Shown piece after piece: positions 36,001 through 43,925 of a stretch of 64,000 nucleotides of DNA. Below the pieces are notes generated by a model, which was given only the letters and a program-made list of their open reading frames with translations, had not been told where the DNA came from and searched no databases. Position 1 is the first letter of the stretch. Each line of letters starts with the position of its first letter. Source of the DNA: CAVTWY01 sp963738575 (lineage in GTDB: Bacteria; Pseudomonadota; Gammaproteobacteria; Burkholderiales; Burkholderiaceae_C); the NCBI GenBank assembly GCA_963738575.1, contig CAVTWY010000002.1, positions 124,001 to 188,000 on the forward strand, in the 5' to 3' direction. The position numbers and the translations under genes are program-made.

Positions 36001-36186
36001 TTCAGTTTCGACTATCTCGGGCGCGGCGCTTGGGTAGTCGATCTGCACCACCACCGTGGGGAACTCGACATTGGGAAACTGCTCGACCTTGAGGCGCTTC
36101 ACCGCCACCAAGCCAAACACCACAAAGGCAAGCATCATCATCGTGGCGAGCACGGGATTCTTGATCGAGATGCGGGTGAACCACAT
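33046..36186 (-). CDS. RND multidrug efflux permease (AcrB/MexB class)
   Basis: The 1046-residue inner-membrane pump starts MWFTRISIKNPVLATMMMLA and shows 12 predicted helices in two halves with two large periplasmic loops. RND signatures include FPNVEFPTVVVQIDYPSAAP, VEEAINTIAGLNQLSSRSYE, ALSLCVGLLIDDAIVVREN (the proton-relay Asp pair of helix 4) and MGLVTKNAILLIDFA in the second half. It exports drugs or other amphiphiles by proton antiport with its adaptor (15 bases upstream) and an outer-membrane channel. Substrates cannot be read from sequence. Confidence 0.95.
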   Translation of the reverse strand: MWFTRISIKNPVLATMMMLAFVVFGLVAVKRLKVEQFPNVEFPTVVVQIDYPSAAPEIVETEVTRKVEEAINTIAGLNQLSSRSYEGTSVVIAQFNLDMDGRKTADDVREKLAIVKSTFRDEVKEPRVSRFDPTSRPIFTLALTSPDNRVSQQALTSYADQVVKKRLENVRGVGAVTLVGGVKREVNLYVKPSAMEALGVGVDQVMAAARTENQDLPAGALRSRDTDRVVQVQGRLQNPEDFGQVIVARRNAQPVRLSQVADVVDGPEETDSLALYNGKRTLALEVQKSQGENTIDVVDGLLKAIDSFKTQLPNGMQVAVVRDASRPIRVSVANVQRTMIEGAVLTIGIVFLFLNSWRSTVITGLTLPIALVGTFAFMHLFGFSINVITLMALSLCVGLLIDDAIVVRENIVRHVQMGKSPREASLAGTEEIGLAVLATTLSIVAVFLPIGFMGGIIGKFFHEFGITIVAAVMISMFVSFTLDPMLSSVWHDPAIDREGKPFEPKTLYDHTLGRVTHAVDRASRRVGDLYVRVLDWSLAHRKSTLALAVATLAGSFALLPLLGTEFVPKADFGETTVSFHTPIGSSIETTEMRAQQVDAILRESPEVKYTLATINTGQSQGRIYGQVYVRLVDRKDRKLTVDQLSAPLRERLSRVAGITVTHVGLLDAVGGQKPISLSVQGPDLSELQRLSMALAARLQNVRGLADLDSSMKADRPTIAVEVKRDAASDAGLSVGAITNTLRALIGGTTVGNWRAADDQNYDVKVRVAPRDRSSRDDLAHLGIMAGLNADGSARIVRLSQVADIKPAWGANQINRRDLQREVELTGNVLPPRSLGEVSADIRRVLADTPLPPGYAVRFGGATKDMQESFSYALTALAMAVVFIYMILASQFKSFLQPLALMSSLPLTLIGVIAALLAFRSTMNLFSVIGVVMLMGLVTKNAILLIDFAIRSRNDGMNRHDALLHAARVRLRPILMTTLAMIFGMVPLAFALTEGSEQRSPMGQAVIGGVITSSLLTLVVVPVVFTYLDDLSTWFRRRLFGHPVHAP

Positions 36187-36201
36187 GGTGCAGCGTCCTT
36201 G

Positions 36202-37389
36202 TTAACGCGCGGCGCTGGCGGACGCCGCGCCCGGTGTCGCTGCGGCGGGTGGCGGCGCGGCACGGGGCAGGGCGACGCGGGTTGCATCACGCACGACCCC
36301 TACGCTGCCCATGAGGATTTGTTCGCCGTCAACCAGGCCGCTGCGAATCTCGGTCATGCTTTGTTCGTTGGCCAGTCCGGTCGCACCCAACGTCACTGCT
36401 TTGTTGGTAACGACCCCATCAGCGACAGCAGGGACGGTGGGTTGGCCTTGGTCGCGGCGAACCGCCGTCGCAGGCACGGCCAACACCCGACGCTGTTCAA
36501 CCGCCACGCTGGCGCGTGCAAACAGCCCATGACGCAGGGCCGGATTTTGTTCCAGCGCCAGGTAGACCAAGATGGCACGCGAACCCGCCTGGGCGCTCGG
36601 GCTGATGCGAGCCACTGTCGCCGAAATCGGGTTGGCGATGCCCTCTACCCGCAGTGACGCACGCTGCCCCACACGCAACTCGGCAGCGTCGGTGGGTGGC
36701 ACAGCGGCTTCGAGTTCCATGCGCGAAAGATCAACCACTTCGACGATGCGTGCATCGATGCCCACGCGCTCACCTGGTTGCGCCAACCTTTGCGACACCT
36801 GGCCAGAAATCGGCGACTTGAGGGTGGCGTCGCTGCGCGATTTGTTGGCGATGGACACGGCGGCATTCGCGGCACTGAGATTGGCCGCGGCGGCAGCCTC
36901 GTTGGCCACCGAGGTCTCTAGCGCCGTGGCAGAAATGAAACCTTGGTTGACAAGGGCTTGGTTGTTTTTGAGTGCGCGCTGCGCGATGTCTAACTGAGCG
37001 CGGCTGGCGTTGGCCTGCTGCCGGGCTTGTTGCAGTCGCAGGTCGGACTCGACGGTGTCGATTTGCCCGATGACTTGCCCGGCCCGCACCGTATCGCCCT
37101 CGCGCACGGTCAAGTTGCGCAGCTCTCCAACCACGCGCGCTTTTACCATGGCGCTGCTGACTGCTTTGACGCTGCCTGATGCTTCCACGTTGCGCGAGAG
37201 GGTCACAACGGCAGCTCGTGCCACATCACCCGGCGCCAATTCCAATCGGGAAACCGCCACTGCCGGTGTCGCTGCGTCGGGCACGGCAGCGGACGTCTTT
37301 GCAGGCGCTAACCGTCCCTTCAGGGCGCCCCATCCGACGGCGCCGGCCAACGCCAAACCGATGACGATGAACCAGGCTTGACGCTTCAT
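36202..37389 (-). CDS. RND efflux periplasmic adaptor (membrane fusion protein)
   Basis: ATG 37389 gives 395 residues with an N-terminal signal anchor (AWFIVIGLALAGAVGWGAL), a lipoyl/barrel-sandwich half-motif (VRAGQVIGQIDTVESDLRLQ), a coiled-coil hairpin (about 110-185) and the second half-motif TLKSPISGQVSQRLAQPGER. A beta-barrel and membrane-proximal domain follow, and the protein ends in a Pro/Ala-rich tail. It bridges the RND pump and TolC. It overlaps the TetR stop by 4 bases, so regulator and pump are co-transcribed. Confidence 0.93.
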   Translation of the reverse strand: MKRQAWFIVIGLALAGAVGWGALKGRLAPAKTSAAVPDAATPAVAVSRLELAPGDVARAAVVTLSRNVEASGSVKAVSSAMVKARVVGELRNLTVREGDTVRAGQVIGQIDTVESDLRLQQARQQANASRAQLDIAQRALKNNQALVNQGFISATALETSVANEAAAAANLSAANAAVSIANKSRSDATLKSPISGQVSQRLAQPGERVGIDARIVEVVDLSRMELEAAVPPTDAAELRVGQRASLRVEGIANPISATVARISPSAQAGSRAILVYLALEQNPALRHGLFARASVAVEQRRVLAVPATAVRRDQGQPTVPAVADGVVTNKAVTLGATGLANEQSMTEIRSGLVDGEQILMGSVGVVRDATRVALPRAAPPPAAATPGAASASAAR

Positions 37390-38162
37390 TTGCAAACACC
37401 TTTGGAGCGACGCGCGAGCGCAGGCGGCAGCGTCTTGGGGGGCAGAACCGGGGCATTCGGGTGGCGTGGTTCGGCGCGCAGCTCGAGCCCGCTGAACACG
37501 ATGTCCAAGTGGTTGGCGATGAATCGCCGCGCGTCTTGTTCGCTGATGACGCAGCTGCAAGCGCCGACCGAATGCTTGTGCAAGCACAGCATCACAAATG
37601 GCATCAGCAGGGAGTGAACGGCATCACTCACGTGCACGGGCCGAAATTCGTGTTGCTCGATGCCACGCTCAATCATTTGCCCCACCATGGCATGAATGGG
37701 CTGAATGACTTCGCGTTCGTAGAAGTCGGCAATGTCGGGAAAGTTCCGTGCGTCGGTGAAGATGATCTTGACCACACTCGAGGCGGGGCTGTTCAACAAC
37801 TGTGTCCACGAGTCAGCCAACAACTGCCGCATGCGCGGCCCGACCTGGCCCGGGTGCGTCGCCAGAACCACGGCGCCCAACTTCACAGAGGCTGAAAAGT
37901 AGTGTTTGATCACTGCCTTGAGCAACGCCTCTTTGCTCGGGTAATAAAGGTACAGCGTACCCTTGGAAACGCCGGCACGTGCGGCCACGTCCTCCGCCCG
38001 TGCACTGCCAAAGCCTTTTTCGACGAACACGTCAAGTGCGGCCTGCAGCAGCTCCAATGGGCGATCCTCTTTGCGACGTCGACGCGTTGCGGGCGCATGG
38101 GGGGCGAGCGTGGCCAGCGACGGCGGTGACATGGAGGGCGTCATGGGTTGGAGTGACGGCAT
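37386..38162 (-). CDS. TetR-family regulator of the RND efflux operon
   Basis: The 258-residue protein starts with a Pro/Ser-rich tail and a basic patch RRRRKEDRP. The helix-turn-helix follows: ELLQAALDVFVEKGFGSARA, then VAARAGVSKGTLYLYYPSKE. A ligand-binding helical domain completes it, in which VHSLLMPFVMLCLHKHSVGA is the core. It probably represses its own operon, tetR-mfp-rnd, and is relieved by pump substrates. ATG 38162 is the start preferred for length; ORF to 38474 upstream is in the promoter region. Confidence 0.9.
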   Translation of the reverse strand: MPSLQPMTPSMSPPSLATLAPHAPATRRRRKEDRPLELLQAALDVFVEKGFGSARAEDVAARAGVSKGTLYLYYPSKEALLKAVIKHYFSASVKLGAVVLATHPGQVGPRMRQLLADSWTQLLNSPASSVVKIIFTDARNFPDIADFYEREVIQPIHAMVGQMIERGIEQHEFRPVHVSDAVHSLLMPFVMLCLHKHSVGACSCVISEQDARRFIANHLDIVFSGLELRAEPRHPNAPVLPPKTLPPALARRSKGVCK

Positions 38163-38219
38163 GGGCACTTGCGGTTTAAAAGTGCAGAAATGAATTTGGA
38201 CGCAACACGTTGGCTTGCT

Positions 38220-38248
38220 GTTACTGACTGATTGGTCATTAATGTAAC
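38220..38248. promoter_or_regulatory. Candidate operator and promoter region for the TetR-RND operon
   Basis: This 29-base segment holds nested short inverted repeats: GTTAC (38220-38224) with GTAAC (38244-38248), and TGAC (38225-38228) with GTCA (38235-38238). The two pairs do not share one centre. An AT-rich stretch among GC-rich DNA, about 60-90 bases upstream of the TetR start, is the expected place for the operator. The exact site is inferred. Confidence 0.45.
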
Positions 38249-38349
38249 ATGAGGTTTTGCGCGGCTTGAAAGTCTCTATGCAGGGACGGAACCACTGGCC
38301 TTGTGCCGGGGCAGCGTGTGTGCTGCCTTCACTCTTTTTGGGGCTAACC

Positions 38350-38982
38350 ATGCCAAAACAAATACTTGTCCACCAGGCTATCAACATCCCTGCCACGCCA
38401 TTCATCGGCCGCCGCCGTCGGCGCCTGATGGGCGTGTTGGGGTTGGGGCTGTCCATGCCGGTGCTTGGGTCCATGGGATGTGTGGCGTTGACGGACCTGA
38501 CGCGCTTTCACGTATCAATGGCGGACCTGGTCGCCGCCGTCGAGCGACAGTTCCCCCGCGAGCAGCGTGTGCTGGATGCGATCGACGTGGTGCTTCGATT
38601 GCCCAAATTGCGCTTGTTGCCGCAGACCAATCGCTTGGCCACCGAGCTCACCATCCAGGCACGGGAGCGCATTTTTGGTCGATCAACTCAAGGGCTGATT
38701 GGGTTTGAGTACGGTTTGCGTTTTGAGCCCAAGGACTATTCAGCGCGCCTTGCCAACGTTCAAGTCAGCAGCGTCGCATTGGACGCTGGCCCATCGTTGT
38801 CCAGCACGTGGCAAGGCGTTGCCCAGGCAGTGACGCAGCGCTTGCTGGAGGACATGACCGTCGTTAAGTTGTCGAATCAACGCGCTGATGCGTTGCGTCA
38901 GTTGTCGCTGCACGCCGCTGCGCTGACGGTGACCGAGCGGGGCCTGGACATTCGATTCACGCAAGCGCCCAGGCCGGCTTGA
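38350..38982 (+). CDS. DUF1439-type (YceB-like) envelope protein
   Basis: ATG 38350 gives 210 residues. After a basic stretch (FIGRRRRRLMG) a hydrophobic segment VLGLGLSMPVLGSMGC could end in a lipobox-like Cys. The mature part has FHVSMADLVAAVERQFPREQ and LPKLRLLPQTNRLATELTIQ, with a late segment on helices. This matches DUF1439, whose E. coli member YceB is a lipoprotein of unknown function. The open frame extends upstream to 38257 but without a better start. It ends 3 bases before the convergent lipoprotein gene. Confidence 0.75.
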   Translation: MPKQILVHQAINIPATPFIGRRRRRLMGVLGLGLSMPVLGSMGCVALTDLTRFHVSMADLVAAVERQFPREQRVLDAIDVVLRLPKLRLLPQTNRLATELTIQARERIFGRSTQGLIGFEYGLRFEPKDYSARLANVQVSSVALDAGPSLSSTWQGVAQAVTQRLLEDMTVVKLSNQRADALRQLSLHAAALTVTERGLDIRFTQAPRPA

Positions 38983-38985
38983 CCG

Positions 38986-40512
38986 TTAGCGATCGTTGGG
39001 GGGAAGCTCAAACCGTTGGTCCAACAAAAAGGCGTCGTCAAAGTGCCTTCGCCCCACAAACGCTGTGGCATGTCGACCCCACTGCCGCATCGCGCCAGGG
39101 TCGTCAATACCCATCGGCCAAAAGACCAAGCGCTCCAAGCGTTGCGTCCCTCGAACCACGCCGTCGTTGCCAAACATGCTTTGACGTTGGCCCACAGCGC
39201 GCGGCAGAGACTGAAGTGTTGCGTCGTTGTGCAAAGTCAGGGACACGTTGGCGGGCCTTGGTAGGCCTGCTCGGGGCTCCACTTGCATGGCCACCACGTC
39301 GTGGTTTGCCGACGCGATGCCAACCACCAAGCGATCTTGCGCCGAGTAGGCCGGCAGGGTCTTGGGGGTGAACGCCCATTCTGCAGCGTCATCCGGCGCG
39401 GGTTTGGTTGTCACACCTTGCGTGGGAAAGAACATGTGGTAGCAGCCACAGGGGTGCATGGTGTCGATCATCAAGGGTTCACCATGGGGTCCTAAGGTGA
39501 TTCGCACAGTGACTCCGTCCAAGGACCCAGCAAGCAAATCCAATGGCCCTTCAGCAGGTCGCTGGGCAAACCAAGCCGTGTACACGAGTTGAATCAGAAC
39601 TTGGCGACCCCAACGCGTGAAAGCGTGACGCACGTAGAGTGCCGGTTTCTCGTGGTCAACGGTTGGCGTGACTGCGTTTTCGCTCGCCCAGTGCAAACGC
39701 CCAGGCCGATCAAAGGACGCAGCGGTTTCGATGTCGAATCTCGGTGCATAGGTGTTCAGCAGCAGTTGACTTGTGGTCTCACTCAACCATGGAACACCCA
39801 ATGCATCACGCGGTATCGCATGAATCAATGCCCGAACCTCTTCTGCTGACGCCCGGGGTGCAGGGCTCTCGTAGCGAACCATGTCGCTGCCAGATGCAGT
39901 CGTTTGAGGACGCTGCAGTGACGATAGCGCGTTGGACTCCCACCGCCTCACCCCATCCAGAAACGGCACTTTGGTCACTGCATAGAGCCCTACCAAGCGT
40001 TTCCAGGTTTGGTAGTTGTCGGGCACGCGGGCAGTCGTGCGTAGCAATGTTCGCTTTTCGGGGCTTCCCATGGTCAGAGACACCAACAAGTCGCGACACG
40101 TTTGACTGCGACCCAATGCTTGCGCGGCTGAGTCCACCCCCAGGTTTTGCAAAGCCGCCGGCGGGAGATTCAAGAACTCATGCCTTCGCCCCGCTTGGTC
40201 CAGTGCACCAAGGTGCGCAACCCATGCCGTCATGCGCGACAGCGCTTCGACATCGTTGCGGTAGGACGCTAAGAATCGATTGACTCGAAGTGCAGGAAAG
40301 TTCTCAATGGGAGTCGCTTCAGCGTCGCGCACGCTGTTGGACTCCACCTCACGGTCAACGGCATCAAACCACGCGTGGCACGCGTTCGACGCTGGTGAGG
40401 TGGCCTCCGGTACAGAGTCAAGTTGATCCTGCACGGTGGCGCATCCACCCAATGCAACCAAAAGCAACGCACCCGCTGCCAACGTGACGGCGTACCGGTG
40501 CTTAGGGCTCAT
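38986..40512 (-). CDS. Large lipoprotein of unknown function
   Basis: ATG 40512 gives 508 residues with a lipobox VALGGC (C24); GTG 40530 is also open. The mature protein has RVNRFLASYRNDVEALSRMT near the start, RVPDNYQTWKRLVGLYAVTK in the middle, then KPALYVRHAFTRWGRQVLIQ and HPCGCYHMFFPTQGV. I do not recognise a named family. The YHMFFP segment with paired Cys and the AWFAQRP segment look conserved and might form a binding site. It is likely anchored to the outer membrane. Its only close neighbour is the convergent DUF1439 gene. Confidence 0.8.
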   Translation of the reverse strand: MSPKHRYAVTLAAGALLLVALGGCATVQDQLDSVPEATSPASNACHAWFDAVDREVESNSVRDAEATPIENFPALRVNRFLASYRNDVEALSRMTAWVAHLGALDQAGRRHEFLNLPPAALQNLGVDSAAQALGRSQTCRDLLVSLTMGSPEKRTLLRTTARVPDNYQTWKRLVGLYAVTKVPFLDGVRRWESNALSSLQRPQTTASGSDMVRYESPAPRASAEEVRALIHAIPRDALGVPWLSETTSQLLLNTYAPRFDIETAASFDRPGRLHWASENAVTPTVDHEKPALYVRHAFTRWGRQVLIQLVYTAWFAQRPAEGPLDLLAGSLDGVTVRITLGPHGEPLMIDTMHPCGCYHMFFPTQGVTTKPAPDDAAEWAFTPKTLPAYSAQDRLVVGIASANHDVVAMQVEPRAGLPRPANVSLTLHNDATLQSLPRAVGQRQSMFGNDGVVRGTQRLERLVFWPMGIDDPGAMRQWGRHATAFVGRRHFDDAFLLDQRFELPPNDR

Positions 40513-40668
40513 GCGGGTGAAGCTTGACACGGTGCATGGGATTCCATAGCAGCAATTGTCCCAGGACCACCACGACCTTGGTGAAGCATGGTTTTGCCTC
40601 GATATGATCCGGCGTCACGCGGCGCGATAAGTAGTCTGGGACGTTGCCGATCAACCGGGGAGTGTGTT

Positions 40669-41526
40669 GTGGATTTGACGTTATGGATTCAGGCAGCCGT
40701 CATGGGCATCGTCGAAGGTCTTACTGAATTTTTGCCTATTTCGTCCACGGGTCACTTGATTCTGACGGCATCACTCATCGGCATGACGGGTGAGACTGTC
40801 AAGGTGTTTGAGATTGCCATTCAAACGGGCGCGATGTTTGCGGTTGTTTGGGAATACCGTCGCAAGCTTTCGGCGACCGTTCGCGGCATCACCCATGACC
40901 CAATCGCCCAGCGTTTTGGGTTGAACCTCTTGATCGCCTTCATGCCTGCTGTGGTGTTGGGTCTTTCCTTTGGCAGTGCCATCAAGGCCAAACTGTTTCA
41001 TCCGGTGCCAGTTGCCATTGCGTTTGTCGTGGGCGGGTTCATCATCTTGTGGGTCGAGTCGCGTCAGCGCAAGCGCGACGGTGGCAACGCGGTTCGGGGT
41101 GAACAAATGGCCCGCGTGCGCAGCGTTGACGACATCACCGCCTTGGATGCATTGAAAGTGGGCTTCATTCAATGCCTGGCCTTGTTGCCGGGCACAAGCC
41201 GTTCAGGTGCCACCATCATTGGCGCGATGATGCTCGGCTTTTCGCGCAAGGCTGCAGCCGAGTTCAGCTTTTACTTGGGCATTCCCACGTTGATGGGTGC
41301 TGGTGCCTACTCGGTGTTGAAGCAACGCGAGCTGTTGAGTTGGAACGATGCACCCATGTTTGCCATCGGCTTGGTCACGGCTTTTATCAGCGCATTGATT
41401 TGCATTCGGTGGCTGATCCGCTACGTGTCGAGCCATGACTTCACCATCTTTGCTTGGTACCGAATCCTGTTTGGTGCGGTGGTGCTGTGGACAGCGTGGA
41501 GCGGTTGGGTGGTTTGGAGGGACTGA
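40669..41526 (+). CDS. uppP: Undecaprenyl-diphosphatase
   Basis: UppP (BacA) dephosphorylates undecaprenyl diphosphate on the periplasmic side so the lipid carrier can be reused for peptidoglycan and O-antigen. The 285-residue multi-pass protein has both signatures: GIVEGLTEFLPISSTGHLIL near the start and LLPGTSRSGATIIGAMMLGF in the middle. GTG 40669 is supported by GGGGAG 6 bases upstream and by the normal length; the frame is open to 40588 but does not match the family. Confidence 0.96.
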   Translation: MDLTLWIQAAVMGIVEGLTEFLPISSTGHLILTASLIGMTGETVKVFEIAIQTGAMFAVVWEYRRKLSATVRGITHDPIAQRFGLNLLIAFMPAVVLGLSFGSAIKAKLFHPVPVAIAFVVGGFIILWVESRQRKRDGGNAVRGEQMARVRSVDDITALDALKVGFIQCLALLPGTSRSGATIIGAMMLGFSRKAAAEFSFYLGIPTLMGAGAYSVLKQRELLSWNDAPMFAIGLVTAFISALICIRWLIRYVSSHDFTIFAWYRILFGAVVLWTAWSGWVVWRD

Positions 41527-41547
41527 CAGAACCCCTCCAGGCACTTT

Positions 41548-42282
41548 TCAGGCGCCAACCTTGACGTAAAGCAGGTCCCAAACGCCGTGCCCCAGGTTCA
41601 GGCCCCTCTGTTCAAACTTGGTGATCGGTCTCGAGGCTGGACGCGCCACGTACCCGCCAGGTGATTGGCTGATGAGCAAAGGCTGATCGTTCAAAACCTG
41701 CAACATCTGCTGGGCATACGGCTTCCAATCGGTGGCCAAATGAATGTAGCCGCCGGGCTTGAGCCGACTGGCCAACAAGGCCACCCACGCCGGTTGAATC
41801 AGGCGTCGTTTGTGATGCCGCTTCTTGTGCCAAGGGTCGGGGAAGAAGCAGTGAATGCCTGCCACGCTGTCTGGCGCCACGCTTTCCTGCAAGACTTCGA
41901 CAGCATCGTGCTGGATGATGCGAACGTTAGGTATCGCTTGCTGCTCTAGAAGCTGCAAGAGCGCGCCAACGCCTGGGGGATGAACTTCGATGCCCAGTAC
42001 ATTGAGGGTTGGATTGGTTTGCGCAAAGTTCGCCGTAGCCTGACCCATGCCAAATCCGATCTCGATGATCAGTGGGGCTGCGCGCCCAAACCAATGCGAC
42101 GTGTCCGCAGGCGAGCCCATGCCCGGGTTCAGTGACTTCTGAAACGGAACCATGAACTTGGGGCCAAGCGTGGCCAGCGCGCGTGCCTGACCGGAACCCA
42201 TCCGCCCCGCCCGCACCACGAAGCTTCGCACCGGCCGATGCAGGGGGTGCAGCACGTCGGGCTTGTTGCTTGAATCGTCCAT
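41548..42282 (-). CDS. trmB: tRNA (guanine(46)-N7)-methyltransferase
   Basis: The 244-residue SAM enzyme makes m7G46 in the variable loop of tRNAs. Motifs are PLIIEIGFGMGQATANFAQT (SAM binding), LGIEVHPPGVGALLQLL, CFFPDPWHKKRHHKRRLIQP (the TrmB signature) and GYIHLATDWKPYAQQM. Its start is only 11 bases downstream of the end of the OmpA-gene terminator, so it needs a promoter inside or just after that hairpin, or read-through. Confidence 0.95.
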   Translation of the reverse strand: MDDSSNKPDVLHPLHRPVRSFVVRAGRMGSGQARALATLGPKFMVPFQKSLNPGMGSPADTSHWFGRAAPLIIEIGFGMGQATANFAQTNPTLNVLGIEVHPPGVGALLQLLEQQAIPNVRIIQHDAVEVLQESVAPDSVAGIHCFFPDPWHKKRHHKRRLIQPAWVALLASRLKPGGYIHLATDWKPYAQQMLQVLNDQPLLISQSPGGYVARPASRPITKFEQRGLNLGHGVWDLLYVKVGA

Positions 42283-42292
42283 GAAGGATCAC

Positions 42293-42327
42293 CAAAAAAA
42301 AACAGCGGGCGCTTATGCGCCCGCTGT
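42293..42327 (-). terminator. Intrinsic terminator of the DUF937-OmpA gene
   Basis: ACAGCGGGCGC (42302-42312) and GCGCCCGCTGT (42317-42327) form a perfect 11-bp stem with a 4-base loop. On the minus strand a run of nine T follows (42302-42294). It is one of the strongest terminators in the window and ends transcription 24 bases past the OmpA-gene stop. Confidence 0.92.
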
Positions 42328-42350
42328 GGCTTCAGTGCAAGCTGGTTGGC

Positions 42351-43568
42351 TTAATTGGCAGCGAGGTTGATGTCAACGCGGCGCGCTTCATTGTCCTTGC
42401 CATCCTTGCCGGCTTCAACAAAAACAGGCGGCTGCATCGAGATGCGATCCTCCGCCACGCCCGCTGCCTTGAGTGCGTCACGCACACCCACCGCGCGGTC
42501 TTTGGCCAACTTGGTATTGGCTTCTGCGTTGCCGGTTTTGTCGGTGAAACCTGTGATGGCCACTTTGGAGGTGGCCGTCGCAGCCATCGCGGCAGCGACG
42601 GCTTTGATGGCCACATCGCCTTCAGCGCCGGTCATGGCTTTGCCCGTATCAAAGTAAACCTTCACAGGCCATTTCACTTCCATTGCAGCAGGCGCAGCCG
42701 CCACGGGTGCTGGCGCTGGTGCTGCAACGGGTGCAGCAGCAGGTGCTGTCACGGGCGCAGCAGGCGCAGCGGCTACAGGGGCTGCTGCTTTTTCTGTGCC
42801 ACCGCAGTTTTTCAGCTGTGGCAGCAAGAAGGCCAACACGGCAGCGCCAATAATCCATGGCAACCAGCGGCCAATGCCGCCCGATTTGGTCTCGGCGGCA
42901 GAGGCCATCGCTGACGCGCCCGCACCGACACCAGCCACAGCTGCAGTAGCACTAGACTTTACCGATGCTGCCGCAGCACCAGCGGCACCCGTCACGCCTT
43001 GCCCAAGACCTGCCAACAAGCTGGCAGGTGCACCCAAGCCCAGTGCCGCAGTCAGTCGCGGATCCAGCTTGCCTGCAAGGTTATCGCGTTGACCAGCCAA
43101 AGCACCAGCCAGGCCACCTGCGTCCAAGCGACCGTCACCCACAAATCGCTTCAGCGCTGCAAAGGCGAGCGGAACAATCAGCGACGCCAAACTGCCCGCG
43201 CTGGAGGCTTTCATGCCGGAAACCGTTGCCAAGGCGCTGCCCAGGCCCGAAACCTTGTCGCTGCCAAACAAGCCCGACAACAATGAAGTACCCGTTTGGA
43301 TGAGCGAGCCCGTTTGGCCGCCACCGAGCAAGTTGCCCATGGTGCCAAGCAAACCAGTGTCGACGTTGGAGCCGGTCAGCATGGACAGCACGCTGCTTGC
43401 TCCCGATGCCGTTGATGACTTGTTGGCAAGGCCGCCAAGCAAGGTCGGGAGCAATGCAGAGACGCCACTGCGCACCGCAGAGTCGCTTTCGCCAATGGAG
43501 CGTGAAAGCCCCTGAACAATGTCGGGTGACACAGCATTTGACAAAAGGTCAAGTAGATTGGTGGCCAT
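42351..43568 (-). CDS. DUF937-OmpA fusion protein with membrane anchor
   Basis: The 405-residue protein has an N-terminal Gly/Ser/Leu-rich DUF937 (YidB-like) region, about 1-190, starting MATNLLDLLSNAVSPDIVQG. One hydrophobic helix follows (WLPWIIGAAVLAFLLPQL), then a Pro/Ala spacer (about 258-290) and a C-terminal OmpA-like peptidoglycan-binding domain (VKVYFDTGKAMTG, KVAITGFTDKTGNAEANTKL, RAVGVRDALKAAGV, ARRVDINL). There is no signal peptide, so DUF937 would be cytoplasmic and OmpA periplasmic, spanning the inner membrane and touching the wall. Function is unknown. Confidence 0.88.
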   Translation of the reverse strand: MATNLLDLLSNAVSPDIVQGLSRSIGESDSAVRSGVSALLPTLLGGLANKSSTASGASSVLSMLTGSNVDTGLLGTMGNLLGGGQTGSLIQTGTSLLSGLFGSDKVSGLGSALATVSGMKASSAGSLASLIVPLAFAALKRFVGDGRLDAGGLAGALAGQRDNLAGKLDPRLTAALGLGAPASLLAGLGQGVTGAAGAAAASVKSSATAAVAGVGAGASAMASAAETKSGGIGRWLPWIIGAAVLAFLLPQLKNCGGTEKAAAPVAAAPAAPVTAPAAAPVAAPAPAPVAAAPAAMEVKWPVKVYFDTGKAMTGAEGDVAIKAVAAAMAATATSKVAITGFTDKTGNAEANTKLAKDRAVGVRDALKAAGVAEDRISMQPPVFVEAGKDGKDNEARRVDINLAAN

Positions 43569-43628
43569 AAAAAGCGTCCTTCGTTATCGGTGGTAGTAAA
43601 AGGTGAGCACACCTCGGTGTGTCGACAC

Positions 43629-43643
43629 GGGGGGGTGGGGGGG
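43629..43643 (+). other. G7-T-G7 tract in an otherwise featureless intergenic region
   Basis: Two runs of seven G split by one T lie in the 357-base gap between divergent genes (43569-43925). Such tracts can form G-quadruplexes and are prone to replication slippage and sequencing error. The gap also holds a CCGCCGCCG stretch at about 43702, and promoters for both genes must lie here, but none is clear. Confidence 0.6.
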
Positions 43644-43925
43644 CGACCCATTCAACGGTTGCGATGTCAAGCTCTTCGTTGAGCCAGATCGTGTTTGTTA
43701 CCCGCCGCCGCCGAGGCGTGACTATACGCGGCTGGCGCGTCAAACAGTAAATTCGTCACGCTTCAGTGATTCAGTAGGGTCGAGACGTGCTCCGATGCGT
43801 GGTGCTTGGCGGCGCTTACCGAGCGTGGGCACACGGCCACATCGCACTGAGACCGACGCCTTCCCTGTGCGCTTTTGCTTACTGATAGATACGGGTCAAC
43901 CCTCAGTAGCACTTAGACTTCTCCA

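Noticed and set aside
41527..41547. Terminator between convergent uppP and trmB
   Set aside because: Only 21 bases are available and no stem-loop is visible.
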